Part shown: in pieces, positions 15,606 through 25,131 of the stretch
How positions within the stretch are numbered: position 1 is the first letter of the stretch
Layout of the letters: the number at the start of each line of letters is the position of its first letter
Assembly (NCBI GenBank): GCA_039933785.1
Contig: JBDTNL010000020.1
Location: forward strand, 1-57,218
From: JBDTNL01 sp039933785
GTDB taxonomy: Bacteria > Acidobacteriota > Thermoanaerobaculia > Multivoradales > JAGPDF01
Direction: 5' to 3'
Length of the DNA stretch: 57,218 nucleotides
Translations under genes and position numbers: made by a program
The notes under the pieces: model-generated
Seen by the model: the letters and a program-made list of their open reading frames with translations, nothing else
Told to the model about the DNA's origin: nothing
Database searches by the model: none

Positions 15606-18600
15606 GTGTCCGTCCGTACCCACGGTGGGATTGATCCAGGCATGAATATCCATGATGAGCGGCTGAGCACCGCTTCGCCCATGCCGGAGTCCACGGCCTC
15701 GTTTCTCCGTCTTCCAACGGCGCTGATCTATTGCTGGCCCAGAGCCCCACTCACCTGGCCGGAGCTGATCGCAGCCCCTGAAGCGCGGGCACTGCTCGCC
15801 ACGGCAGGAATTGTCGAGGCTAGGCCTGGAGTGCTCGCGATCCTGCCTACCGCGGGAAGGCCGGACATCTTCGACAGCGCGGCGCGCGGGGCGCGCCAAC
15901 TTCTCCGCGCCGCGCAGGGCAACGCCCGTTGCTTGGTGGTGCCGGGCACTTGCGTCCCGCGCCCGGACGGCACGGTGCGCTGGGACGATCCGTTGGCCGA
16001 GGATCTCGCAGAACGGCCACCAGCATTGCTCTGGAATGCGCCGCACTGCAGCGGCCGGGCGACTCAGCTACTGGAAGGACGTTTTCACGAGATGCCCAGG
16101 GGCGTGTATGAGGCACCCTCCGGCCAGCGCGTCCCCTTGATTCGAATTGGCGTTCCGCGCGCGATGCAGGATCCGCGGCGCAATCCGCGCCCGCTCGGCC
16201 GCGCGATCAAGGGCGTGTCCCGCGATGCCCTCACCGCGCGCTTGCAGGCCATCTGGGCCGAGCCCGTCCTCCGCATCGAAGGCCCTCTGGGCAGCGGCAA
16301 GTCGCGCCTCATTTGGGAAGCACTCCAGTCCTCCAAGGAGCCCAACGTCTGGGCGACCTGCGGCGGCGAGCATGCGGCGCCCGGTGTGACACTGGCCAAC
16401 CAGCTCTTTGCCCAGCTGCTCTCCAATCCGAGCCGCGGGATCACCGGGGCCGAGGCTCCGCCGCGGCCTGCGGCCGAGGCCCGTCCTTCCTTGTCGCGGC
16501 AGACACTGGTCGCGGAATCGCTGTTCCTGGCCTTGCGGGTGGCGGCGGCCTGCGAAGTCCCGAAGGCCCGCACCGGCGCTCCGGTGCGCGTCGTCATCGA
16601 TGGCATCGAGGGTGCCTCCGCCGGCGAACGCGAGCTGGTCTCGACTCTGTTCGAGACCCCGCAGTTCGGCCGTGCCTTCCACTTGATCCTCATCGGCCGG
16701 AGTGCCTCGACCTGGCCCGATCGCAGTCTGAATTCGACACTGCTCAGCGTGCCGCCGCTCGCCCTCACTGAGGCGCAACAACTCTGCCAGCGCCTCACGC
16801 AGGGCCTCTCGATGCCGGCCGAGATCGCCGACCGCCTACTCGAAGCCACGGCCGGCAATCCGTTCGCGCTGGAAGAGAGCCTGCACGAGCTTATTCATCG
16901 CCAGGCATTGCGCCGCATCTACGGCAGCTTCTTCTTCAATGGCGACGCCTCGACGGGCTTCGAGCCGTCGAATCGCTGGGTCTGTCACGTGGCCGCCGAG
17001 GCCGGACGGCTGGGTAGTGCCGCGCCGATACGAACTCTCGCTCTAGCGCACGTCGCCGTGCCGCCGGCGGACCTCGGGAGAGTCATCGCCCAGGGCGACA
17101 CAGACGAGCCGATTCCCGAGGACTGGCATCTTCCCTTCGTCGCTGCGGGCTGGTTGCGGGAGGCCGACACACCGTGGGGCCCGGGTGTCGAGATCTCGAG
17201 CCCGGCGTATGCGGCAGCCCTCGCGTGGACCATCCCCGAGCACCAGCGTCCAGCTCTGCGCCAGGCCCTCGGCCGGGCGCTCGCCCTACGCGATCAAACC
17301 GGCGAAGCGGGCTGGGAAGCGTACCGCCTGCTGCGCGGCACGCCGGGCGCCTTGCCGGCGCTTCTCGGCGCGGCCCGCACGCGTCCAGCCGAGCTCACTT
17401 CGACCGACCTGCTGGCCGCGCTGATCGACGAGCTCCACCACACCAAGGCGTCGGCGGATCGACTTGACCTTCTTTGCCTGCTCCTCCCGCTGGCGCACAG
17501 CGAGGGTCGGCTCGGCAACCATCGCGCCGACCTCGACGGCGCCATCGTGCTCGCCGCTCGCGACGGTCTGAAGCTGCTGGCTCTACGCGCGCTCCGCGCC
17601 GAGCTCGACGAATCCGAGGGCAACCTCAGCGACGCCGAGGGCAACTTGCGACAGGCGCTGCAGACCGCCATCGACAAGGAAGGCGACGCCGACCGCAAGG
17701 CGGTGCTCTCGATTCGCTTGGGGCGAGTGCTGGTCCGCGACGAGCGCCTCGCCGAGGCGCGCAAGCTCTTCGAGGAGATCTACCCGCTGCTCGAAGACAC
17801 CGGGCGATCCTCGCTCGCCGCGAGCTGCGACTTCTATCTCGGCAACATTGCGTTGCACGAATACCGGCTCGATGACGCGCGCGCACACCACGAGGCGGCG
17901 CTCCAAACGCGGAGCCACAAGCAACTGAAGGCCGCCGCCGGGGCCTCGCTCTCCGCTCTCGGCACCGTGGCGCTTGCCGACGGGTCTTACGCCGAGGCCC
18001 TCGAGCGCTTCGAAGCGTCGCGCAAGCTGCTGGCCGATGGGAGCGATCCGAGTTTCGCCTTGCTCGGAGCGGGGCGGGCGCTCGATCGCATGGGCGACTT
18101 CGCCGGCGCTTCGCCGCTCCTACGCCAGGCCCTCAACCTGCGCGAAGGCAAGGGCGACACCATCGGCGAGGCCGTCGCGCGACTCGCGGTGGCGGAGAAC
18201 CAGCTCCACCTCGATCGGGTGGACGTCGCCCATCGTGAGCTTCTGCAGGCGCACTTCCTGCTCAGCATGACCTCGCCGTCGCGCACCCTCGGCGACGCCG
18301 AGCTGATGATCGGCCGTCTCTTGCTGCGCCAGCGTCAGATCCCGGAAGCCGGTGCGCGCTTCCTCGCTGCCACGGCGATCCATCGCGAGCGCCAGGATCA
18401 AGCCGCCGTGACCTACGATCTGGGCTGGGAGCTGGAGACCGCGCGCCTGCTCGGCGACGAGACGCGAGCCGTCGAGCTGGTCAGCGAGCTGACGGAATCA
18501 CTGGAGCTCCACCCCTATCCCGAGCGTGGCGAGATCATCGACCTGCATCTCTTCCGCGCGCTCACCTGGCTTCGCCAACGCGGCCGGTCCGCGGTCGATC

Positions 18601-18752
18601 CGCTCACCTTCCTCCGCCGCGCCTACGACAACCTGGTGCGCAAGATGTCTCACCTCACGCCCGAACACCGCAATCGCTTCCTACTGCAGGTGCCTTCGAA
18701 CCGTGAGATCCTGCAGGCGGCGACCGAACACGGCGTCGCCGCGTCCGGCTGA
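15606..18752 (+). CDS. STAND-like NTPase with tetratricopeptide repeats
   Basis: A protein of up to 1048 residues. The N-terminal 200 residues are unrecognised and might be a degenerate nucleotide-cyclase-like module (ILPTAGRPDIFDSAARGARQ); that is a guess. The NTPase core has Walker A GPLGSGKSR (about 225-233) and Walker B RVVIDGIEG (about 325-333). The C-terminal 400-odd residues are helical TPR repeats. The tail LTPEHRNRFLLQVPSNREIL resembles ends of AAA_16-TPR regulators. Such proteins usually sense ligands or partners. The start is uncertain: GTG 15606 has GGAGGG upstream, while ATG 15642 and ATG 15681 are alternatives. It separates prfA from prmC and runs in the same direction. Confidence 0.8.
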   Translation: MSVRTHGGIDPGMNIHDERLSTASPMPESTASFLRLPTALIYCWPRAPLTWPELIAAPEARALLATAGIVEARPGVLAILPTAGRPDIFDSAARGARQLLRAAQGNARCLVVPGTCVPRPDGTVRWDDPLAEDLAERPPALLWNAPHCSGRATQLLEGRFHEMPRGVYEAPSGQRVPLIRIGVPRAMQDPRRNPRPLGRAIKGVSRDALTARLQAIWAEPVLRIEGPLGSGKSRLIWEALQSSKEPNVWATCGGEHAAPGVTLANQLFAQLLSNPSRGITGAEAPPRPAAEARPSLSRQTLVAESLFLALRVAAACEVPKARTGAPVRVVIDGIEGASAGERELVSTLFETPQFGRAFHLILIGRSASTWPDRSLNSTLLSVPPLALTEAQQLCQRLTQGLSMPAEIADRLLEATAGNPFALEESLHELIHRQALRRIYGSFFFNGDASTGFEPSNRWVCHVAAEAGRLGSAAPIRTLALAHVAVPPADLGRVIAQGDTDEPIPEDWHLPFVAAGWLREADTPWGPGVEISSPAYAAALAWTIPEHQRPALRQALGRALALRDQTGEAGWEAYRLLRGTPGALPALLGAARTRPAELTSTDLLAALIDELHHTKASADRLDLLCLLLPLAHSEGRLGNHRADLDGAIVLAARDGLKLLALRALRAELDESEGNLSDAEGNLRQALQTAIDKEGDADRKAVLSIRLGRVLVRDERLAEARKLFEEIYPLLEDTGRSSLAASCDFYLGNIALHEYRLDDARAHHEAALQTRSHKQLKAAAGASLSALGTVALADGSYAEALERFEASRKLLADGSDPSFALLGAGRALDRMGDFAGASPLLRQALNLREGKGDTIGEAVARLAVAENQLHLDRVDVAHRELLQAHFLLSMTSPSRTLGDAELMIGRLLLRQRQIPEAGARFLAATAIHRERQDQAAVTYDLGWELETARLLGDETRAVELVSELTESLELHPYPERGEIIDLHLFRALTWLRQRGRSAVDPLTFLRRAYDNLVRKMSHLTPEHRNRFLLQVPSNREILQAATEHGVAASG

Positions 18753-18817
18753 TCCGAGCCGCTCGGCCAGCCAGCCGCGCTGCCGGCAAAGCAGCGCTCG
18801 ACTTTCGTCACCTTGGA

Positions 18818-19681
18818 ATGTCCGACTCACACGCCACCGTCGATCACCTGCTGGGGCCCGCGCGCCGCCGATTGGCGCAGGCGGCGCATCGCCCAGCGGC
18901 GAGAGAGGCCGCCCTTCTGCTCGCCCACGTCCTCGGCTGGAGTGAAGCGCAGGTGATCGCCCGCGGTGAGACTGTCGTCGATCCCGCCGCCGTAGGACGC
19001 TTCACGAGTCTCGTCGAGCGGCGCTCCGTCGGAGAGCCCGTGGCCTATCTCCTCGGCGAACGCGAGTTCTTCGGCCGGCGTTTCGCGGTCGATCGCCGAG
19101 TGCTCATCCCGCGCCCCGAAACCGAGCACCTGATCGAAACCGTCCTCGACCTCCCACTGCGGCCCGCCCCGCGCTTGCTCGACATCGGCACCGGCTCGGG
19201 ATGCATCGCGACGACCTTGGCGCTAGAACGCGGGGACTCCTGGGTCGTCGGAACCGACATTTCTCTCGCCGCGTTGGCACTGGCGCGACACAATGCCGTC
19301 GTTCTTGGCGCGAGCACCGTGCGTTGGCTCGCCGGCGACCTGGCCGAAGCGCTGCCGCTCGCGAGCTTCGATCTGGTGGCCAGCAATCCGCCCTACATCG
19401 GTGTCGAGGAAGAGTCCTTCCTGTCCCGCGAAGTGGTCGACTTCGAACCTCACGGCGCCCTGTTTTCGCCCGGTGGAAGCGATACGATCCTGCGGCGCCT
19501 GATCGTCGGCGCCGCCAGCCTGCGCAGCGGGGGCTTCATGGTCCTGGAGGTCGGGTTCGATCAGGCGGGACCGCTGCTGGATTCGATGGCATCTCGCTTG
19601 CTGTCTTCTCATTTGGCGGTGCGCGAGCTGCGACGCGATTTGGCCGGCATCCCCCGGGTGCTGGTCTTGGCAAAAGAGTAG
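18818..19681 (+). CDS. prmC: Release factor glutamine methyltransferase PrmC (HemK)
   Basis: A 287-residue enzyme that N5-methylates the Gln of the GGQ motif in RF1 and RF2 using S-adenosylmethionine. The N-terminal helical substrate domain is followed by the SAM-binding motif LLDIGTGSGCIATTLA (about 119-134) and the catalytic NPPY motif (SNPPYIG, about 188-194). Its substrate gene prfA is two genes upstream. The only gene between them is the NTPase-TPR gene. murA starts 19 bases downstream. Confidence 0.96.
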   Translation: MSDSHATVDHLLGPARRRLAQAAHRPAAREAALLLAHVLGWSEAQVIARGETVVDPAAVGRFTSLVERRSVGEPVAYLLGEREFFGRRFAVDRRVLIPRPETEHLIETVLDLPLRPAPRLLDIGTGSGCIATTLALERGDSWVVGTDISLAALALARHNAVVLGASTVRWLAGDLAEALPLASFDLVASNPPYIGVEEESFLSREVVDFEPHGALFSPGGSDTILRRLIVGAASLRSGGFMVLEVGFDQAGPLLDSMASRLLSSHLAVRELRRDLAGIPRVLVLAKE

Positions 19682-19700
19682 GCGCTCGAGAACGGAAGAC

Positions 19701-20996
19701 ATGGACCGGTTTCGCATCGATGGGCCTCAACGACTGACCGGGCGCGTGCGCGCGAGCGGCGCCAAGAACGCGGCGTTGCCGGCGCTCGCCGCCACTCTGC
19801 TTACCGATCAGGAGGTCACGCTCAGCAATCTGCCGCGGGTTCGCGATTTGCAGACCCTGCGCCGCCTGCTCGCCCATCTAGGAGTGGAGGGCACGGATCT
19901 CGGCCCGGCCGGCGAGACGGTGATGTTCGCGGCGCGAGGCGCCGCCAGCCTCGATGACGCGCCTTACGACATGGTGAAGACCATGCGCGCCAGTGTGCTC
20001 GTCCTCGGGCCGTTGCTCGCCCGCCGCGGCCACGCGCGGGTTTCCCTGCCCGGAGGTTGCGCCATCGGCGTGCGGCCGATCGATCAACACCTGCTCGGCC
20101 TCGAGGCCATGGGAGCCACGGTCCGCCTGGAAAACGGCTACGTGAACGCGGAAGCCGCCCGGCTCGCCGCCGCTCGCTTTCGCTTCGCGAGCCCGACCGT
20201 CACCGGTACCGAGAATTTGCTCATGGCGGCGACGCTCGCGAGCGGCACCAGCCGGCTCGAGAACTGCGCCCGCGAGCCCGAGATCGCAGACCTCGCGCGC
20301 CTGCTCACCGCGATGGGCGCGCGGATCGCCGGCGCCGGAACCGAGGTCATCGAAGTGGAAGGCGTCGACACGCTCCACGGTGCCAGCCATCGGGTAATCG
20401 CCGATCGCATCGAGGGCGGCACCTACCTGGTCGGGGCGGCGATGACCTCCGGCGACGTCACGCTCGAAGGCGCGGATCCCGAGCACCTCGCCGCGCTGCT
20501 CGAGAAGCTCGCCGAGTGCGGCTGTACGGTCGACGCCGGCGATGCGGGAATTCGCGTGCAACGCCACGGCGGCCTCAAGCCGCGCGACGTCGTCACCGCG
20601 CCGCACCCGGGTTTTCCGACCGATCTGCAAGCGCAGTACATGGCGCTGATGACCCAAGCGGAGGGTATCGCCACTCTGCACGAGACCGTGTTCGAGAATC
20701 GCTTCCAGCATGCTCCCGAGCTGGTCCGCATGGGCGCCGACATCCGCGTCGAGGGCGGTACCGCGCGAGTCTATGGTCCGGCGCGGCTCTCGGGAGCGAC
20801 GGTGATGGCCACCGACCTGCGCGCCTCGGCCTCGCTCGTCCTCGCCGGACTGGTGGCGAACGGCACCACCCTCGTCGACCGCATCTATCACCTCGACCGC
20901 GGCTACGAGGCCATGGAGACCAAGCTCGCGGACCTCGGCGCGCGCGTTGAACGCCTCGGCGACGTGTCGGTAACCGCGGGCGTGACGGAGGCCTGA
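19701..20996 (+). CDS. murA: UDP-N-acetylglucosamine 1-carboxyvinyltransferase (MurA)
   Basis: A 431-residue enzyme of the first committed step of peptidoglycan synthesis, adding enolpyruvate from PEP to UDP-GlcNAc. Lys22 and Asn23 (SGAKNAALPALA) and the loop GGCAIGVRPIDQH with Cys119 are present. That Cys is the fosfomycin target, so the enzyme is expected to be sensitive. The inside-out alpha/beta barrel has the normal length. It lies 19 bases after prmC and three bases before the HIT gene, in the same operon. Confidence 0.97.
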   Translation: MDRFRIDGPQRLTGRVRASGAKNAALPALAATLLTDQEVTLSNLPRVRDLQTLRRLLAHLGVEGTDLGPAGETVMFAARGAASLDDAPYDMVKTMRASVLVLGPLLARRGHARVSLPGGCAIGVRPIDQHLLGLEAMGATVRLENGYVNAEAARLAAARFRFASPTVTGTENLLMAATLASGTSRLENCAREPEIADLARLLTAMGARIAGAGTEVIEVEGVDTLHGASHRVIADRIEGGTYLVGAAMTSGDVTLEGADPEHLAALLEKLAECGCTVDAGDAGIRVQRHGGLKPRDVVTAPHPGFPTDLQAQYMALMTQAEGIATLHETVFENRFQHAPELVRMGADIRVEGGTARVYGPARLSGATVMATDLRASASLVLAGLVANGTTLVDRIYHLDRGYEAMETKLADLGARVERLGDVSVTAGVTEA

Positions 20997-20999
20997 GGC

Positions 21000-21344
21000 A
21001 TGAGCGACTGCCTCTTCTGCCGCATCGCCGCGGGCGAGATTCCGGCGCGCAGCGTCTACGCCGATCCCGAGATGCTTGCCTTCCACGACGTCAATCCGCA
21101 GGCGCCCGTGCACGTGCTTTTGATCCCCCGCCGGCACATCTCGACGCTGTTCGAGGCGCGCGTCGAGGACCAGGCCCTGCTCGGGCGCTTGGTGCTCAGA
21201 GCCGGCGACCTCGCCCGCGAGCTCGGTCTCGAGACCGGCGGATTCCGCTTGGTCGCCAACACTCTCGCCGGTGCGGGGCAGTCGGTGTTTCACCTTCACT
21301 TCCACATTCTCGGCGGGCGCTCGATGAGCTGGCCGCCAGGATGA
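21000..21344 (+). CDS. HIT family (histidine triad) nucleotide-binding protein
   Basis: A 114-residue protein of the HINT type. It opens CLFCRIAAGEIPA, continues with PVHVLLIPRRHIS, and carries the histidine triad His98-x-His100-x-His102 (VFHLHFHILGG). HINT proteins hydrolyse purine nucleoside phosphoramidates; the cellular substrate is usually unclear. It starts three bases after murA and overlaps the lytic transglycosylase start by four bases (ATGA), which indicates coupled translation. Confidence 0.93.
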   Translation: MSDCLFCRIAAGEIPARSVYADPEMLAFHDVNPQAPVHVLLIPRRHISTLFEARVEDQALLGRLVLRAGDLARELGLETGGFRLVANTLAGAGQSVFHLHFHILGGRSMSWPPG

Positions 21345-23707
21345 TGAGCGAGCGAAGCCCGGTCTCGCCGCTCTTCAGGATCGGCCTTGTTCTTCTGCTG
21401 GCGACGCTCACCGAGCTCGGCGTTGCGAACAGTGCGGCAGCCGCGGCCCCGGGCCCGGCCTCGGTTGCTCCGCCAACCCGCCCCGCGGGACCGCCGGTCG
21501 GAGATGTGCGGATCAGCTTGGTGGAATTGATGCTGCAGGAGCGTTTCCCGGCCGCGTTGGCGCTCACCGAGCAGGCGCTCGCCATGTCCGTCGATCGGCG
21601 TCCACCGGGACTGCAGTATCTCCACGCGCACCTGCTCGAAAAAGAGGGGCGGCAGCAGGAGGCCGCGGATGCCTTCGGCGCCGCGATGACAGCGCTCCCG
21701 GTGCTGCGGCCATATGCGCGCTACCGCCTCGCGCTCGGCCAGGCGCGACTCGGTCATCCGGAGGTTGCCGCGGGATTGCTGGCGACGATGCTCGGCGATC
21801 ATCCGCCGGCGGTGCTCACCGCGCCCGCCCTTCGGCTGCTGCGCGGCGCGATCGGCGCCGGCGGCGACTGCCGGGTGCTGCGCGGCATCGACACTCACGG
21901 CTTCGCGGAGCCCGAGCGGCGCCAACTCGAGCTCGCGACTGCGGATTGCGAATGGCGCGGCACGCAGCGCCCGGCGGCGAGCGCTCGTTGGAACGCTCTG
22001 CTCGAGGCCAACGTGCTCGACGACGCGGCTCGCGAAGCCGCGGAGCGCCTCGCCGAGCTGCCGGCCAACGAGCGCAACCAGCGCTGCGACATCCTGATCG
22101 GCCTGGCGCTCAACGCGCATCGGGAATTCGAGCGCTCGAACCGCTTCCTCGAACCCGCACTCGCCGCTCTGGACAAAGACCCCGCCAAGACGCCGCGACT
22201 CTCCGGCGCCGAGGACTCCGCAGCGCGCTATGCCCTAGCGCGAAACGAATTCTGGCTCGGACACTACGCGGTCGCCGCCGACCGGTTCACGGTCCTGGCG
22301 CGACGCAACCCGGGCTCCGACGAGCAGGCGCAGGCCCTCTACCAGCTCGGGCGGGCGCACGAGATGGTCGCCGACTGGCACGCGGCGGCGTCTGACTTCC
22401 GCCAGGCCTACCTCGCCAAGCCGGTCGGCGAGTATGCGCCGTCGGCCCTGTATGCCGCTCTGCGCGTCGAGTGGATTGCCGGCAACGAGGGCGAGGCGCT
22501 CAAACTCAACAACGTGCTGGGGCAGAATCGACGCTGGCGGTTGAACGCCGGCCGCGCGGGCCTCTTCTTCGCCGTTTCCGACATCGTTCGCGGCCGCGCC
22601 GACCGGGCTCCAGCCTGGCTGGCGCAGGCCGATCGTTCGGGGGCGCCCGCCGGCGAGGTCGCGTACTGGCGGGGCCGGCTCTTCGAAATCGCCGGCAAGC
22701 CAGAAGCTGCCGCCGCGGCGTACGCCGATTCGCTCCAGCGCGAAGGCTACGGCCTGCTCGCCGATCGCGCCCGCCTGCGATTGAAGTCCAGCACCTTGGC
22801 GCCGGCGGCGCGCGCACTCGGCGAGCGCCTCTCGATGAGCCCGGACAGCGGCGATCTCTGGCGCGCCTGGCTGTTGCTCGGCGACGATTCGCAGCGCGGC
22901 GCCGCGGCCCGCCTGGCGCTCGGCAATGCCCTGGCCCGCGACCCGGCGGCGCGTACCTATCTCTACCTCGCGCCGCGGCCTCCGGCGTCCTGGCCGATGT
23001 GGCAAGCGAACCTGCGCGACCCGGAAGAGATCCTGTTGGCGCTCGGTCTGTGGAGCGAGGGCGCCCCCGCGGTCTCGCGCTACTTCTCGGTTTCCGATCC
23101 GGGGCTGGCGCTCGCCGGAGCGCAGCTCCTCACCCGCGCAGGCGAGATCCGGCGCACGCTCTACGTCGCCGAGATCCTCCACCGGAACCTGCCCTCGCGG
23201 CTTCCCGAGCAGCTCCTGCCCGCCGAGTTTCGGCAGATTCTCTACCCGCTGCCATGGCGCGTCACTCTCGAAGCCGAGGCCCGGCGGCGTGGGATCGAGA
23301 GCGCGTTCCTGGCCGGCATCGTGCGCGAAGAAAGCCGCTTCGATCCGCGCGCCGTGTCGGGTGCGTCGGCGCGCGGCCTGGCCCAGTTCGTCCTCCCCAC
23401 CGCGCGCGCCGTGGGGAGCAAGATCGGCCTCAGCGACCTCACCACCGCCGACCTCGAACGGCCCGAGATTTCGCTCGCCCTCGGCGCGGCGTACCTGGCT
23501 GACCTCGAGCGTCAGCTCGGGGGCCCGGTGCAGGCCGCCGCCGCGTATAACGCAGGAGAAGTCCAGGCACAGCTCTGGCGGGCCTACTGCACCGGTCCCG
23601 ATCCTGAGGAATACCTCTCCAAGGTGAGCTTCCGCGAGACGCGCGGATACATCGAGGAAGTCCTGACGAGCGCTGCGCAGTATCGGGAGCTCTACCCATC
23701 GCATTGA
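21341..23707 (+). CDS. Soluble lytic murein transglycosylase (SLT family)
   Basis: A 788-residue exported enzyme. It has a signal peptide (FRIGLVLLLATLTELGVANS), then a long helical superhelix of about 600 residues with TPR-like units, then a C-terminal lysozyme-like domain. The domain has the catalytic Glu in REESRFDPRAV (about residue 664), then SARGLAQFVLPTARAVG and AAAAYNAGEVQAQLW, the SLT motifs. It cleaves glycan strands to 1,6-anhydro-muropeptides in the periplasm. Its place at the end of a murA operon couples wall synthesis and turnover genes. It overlaps the HIT gene by four bases. Confidence 0.93.
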   Translation: MMSERSPVSPLFRIGLVLLLATLTELGVANSAAAAAPGPASVAPPTRPAGPPVGDVRISLVELMLQERFPAALALTEQALAMSVDRRPPGLQYLHAHLLEKEGRQQEAADAFGAAMTALPVLRPYARYRLALGQARLGHPEVAAGLLATMLGDHPPAVLTAPALRLLRGAIGAGGDCRVLRGIDTHGFAEPERRQLELATADCEWRGTQRPAASARWNALLEANVLDDAAREAAERLAELPANERNQRCDILIGLALNAHREFERSNRFLEPALAALDKDPAKTPRLSGAEDSAARYALARNEFWLGHYAVAADRFTVLARRNPGSDEQAQALYQLGRAHEMVADWHAAASDFRQAYLAKPVGEYAPSALYAALRVEWIAGNEGEALKLNNVLGQNRRWRLNAGRAGLFFAVSDIVRGRADRAPAWLAQADRSGAPAGEVAYWRGRLFEIAGKPEAAAAAYADSLQREGYGLLADRARLRLKSSTLAPAARALGERLSMSPDSGDLWRAWLLLGDDSQRGAAARLALGNALARDPAARTYLYLAPRPPASWPMWQANLRDPEEILLALGLWSEGAPAVSRYFSVSDPGLALAGAQLLTRAGEIRRTLYVAEILHRNLPSRLPEQLLPAEFRQILYPLPWRVTLEAEARRRGIESAFLAGIVREESRFDPRAVSGASARGLAQFVLPTARAVGSKIGLSDLTTADLERPEISLALGAAYLADLERQLGGPVQAAAAYNAGEVQAQLWRAYCTGPDPEEYLSKVSFRETRGYIEEVLTSAAQYRELYPSH

Positions 23708-23820
23708 CTCATGGCTCTGCGCGCAGAGCCCGAGGCGCGTTCCGAGGGACAATAGCTCTGGCGCCGAGAGCGCCCGTCCCGTACACTACGTAACACGCGC
23801 GTTGCAAGGGGGGAGCAAAG

Positions 23821-24366
23821 ATGAGGATTGTCCGCTTGATGTTGGCGGGAACTCTGCTTTGTCACACCGCTGCCTTCGCTGCCGGCGAAGGCGTCGATAT
23901 GATGGTCAAGCGCCTGCTTGGCAATAAGTTGCAGCTTCAGGTACCGCAGAGTTTCTCGCAACTGAGCGAGGAGAAGCGGATGAAGTTCCCCAAGGATCGT
24001 CGGCCCACGGTGGCGTTCAGCGATGACGCTGGCGCGGTGAGCATCGCGGTGACGCTCTCCGAGAGCAAGGTCTTCGACAGTCAGATCGAAGACTCGCACA
24101 AGAACATGATCGCCAATCTGCGTTCGACGTTTCCACTTGCCCAATGGCAGCGCAACGACCGCACGGCGATAAGTAACCACCCGGCCTTCATTCTCAGCCT
24201 GCGCGCTCCGACCACGCCCTCGGCTCCCGAGGCTCGCTACGTGATTCTCGGCGCCTCCCTGAACGGCAAGCTGCTCACCATCACCATGAAGTGCCCGCCG
24301 AAAGAGGAAGAGGACTGGCTCCCGGTGTGGGAGACGGTGATCAAGTCAGTCGCTTTCGTTCCTTGA
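23821..24366 (+). CDS. Secreted protein of unknown function
   Basis: A 181-residue protein with a signal peptide (LIVRLMLAGTLLCHTAAFA-like; cleavage near AAGEG) and a strong ribosome-binding site (GGGGGGAG). The mature part is a single mixed alpha/beta domain (LQLQVPQSFSQLSEEKRMKF, then VAFSDDAGAVSIAVTLSESK). Its layout recalls small periplasmic domains that follow a TolB/PsbP-like pattern, but I do not recognise a family. Its last 26 bases overlap the 3' end of the convergent SurA-like gene. Confidence 0.7.
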   Translation: MRIVRLMLAGTLLCHTAAFAAGEGVDMMVKRLLGNKLQLQVPQSFSQLSEEKRMKFPKDRRPTVAFSDDAGAVSIAVTLSESKVFDSQIEDSHKNMIANLRSTFPLAQWQRNDRTAISNHPAFILSLRAPTTPSAPEARYVILGASLNGKLLTITMKCPPKEEEDWLPVWETVIKSVAFVP

Positions 24367-25114
24367 GCGTCAACGGATAGACGATCGTCGGCAGCACCGA
24401 ATGTACGCTGTCGAAATGGTCGATCACGTCGGCGTGGCGCCGCAGGTCGGCGGTCCAACGCTCGATCTCCCGCAATAGCCGCTGTTCCCGCAAAACGCTC
24501 CGGATCTGCTCGCGCACGTCGTCGAGCGGCGGCAGATTGTCTCCCTGGCGCTTCATTTGAGGCGTCAGCACGTCGTGGTAGTAGGTCGTGATGTCTTCGA
24601 GCGAGACGAAGACCCGCGCGCCGAGACGCTCCTCGACATACGAAAAGACCATCAACTGCCGCGCCGCGAGTTGTCGCAGCCCCGCTTCGGTCAGCCCGAC
24701 CTCGCGCAGACGCTGCAGGAAAGCCTCTTCGCTCGGGAAACCGCGGCGGATGTCCTGGAACGACCTCTCGATCGCCTGCGGCGGCACGTCGGCGAAGCCG
24801 AACCGATCGAGGTCGTGGAACCGGAGCCGCTGTTCGATCTGGAGATCGAGCACCCGACGCCAGAGTTGACGATCGGTCTCCCCGTCCTGGCGAGCCACCA
24901 GCCCGAGCGCGATCACCTGGCGCACGTCCGAGGCCAGGATCGGATCGTCGTCGACCACCGCCAAGATGCGGTCGACCGGGAAGGGCGCGGGGGCCGGCGT
25001 CACCGTCTGAGCGAGACTCGCCCTGATCCCCAGGAGCGCCCCGAAAATCACGCAGGTCAATGACTTACGCCATACCTGCTGGCTCCTGAACGGACGGCTT
25101 CGCACGCTCTGCAT
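24341..25114 (-). CDS. SurA N-terminal-like periplasmic chaperone without parvulin domain
   Basis: A 257-residue exported protein with a signal sequence (about 15-36) and the SurA N-domain signature DRILAVVDDDPILASDVRQV. A helical domain follows (RVLDLQIEQRLRFHDLDRFG). SurA-type proteins escort outer-membrane proteins through the periplasm and normally add one or two PPIase domains. None is present here, and the chain ends soon after the second helical part. The start is only 18 bases from the divergent amidase start, and no ribosome-binding site is obvious. An internal TTG or GTG just before the hydrophobic segment remains possible. Confidence 0.72.
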   Translation of the reverse strand: MQSVRSRPFRSQQVWRKSLTCVIFGALLGIRASLAQTVTPAPAPFPVDRILAVVDDDPILASDVRQVIALGLVARQDGETDRQLWRRVLDLQIEQRLRFHDLDRFGFADVPPQAIERSFQDIRRGFPSEEAFLQRLREVGLTEAGLRQLAARQLMVFSYVEERLGARVFVSLEDITTYYHDVLTPQMKRQGDNLPPLDDVREQIRSVLREQRLLREIERWTADLRRHADVIDHFDSVHSVLPTIVYPLTLKERKRLT

Positions 25115-25131
25115 GCTAGCATCGCCGGTCG

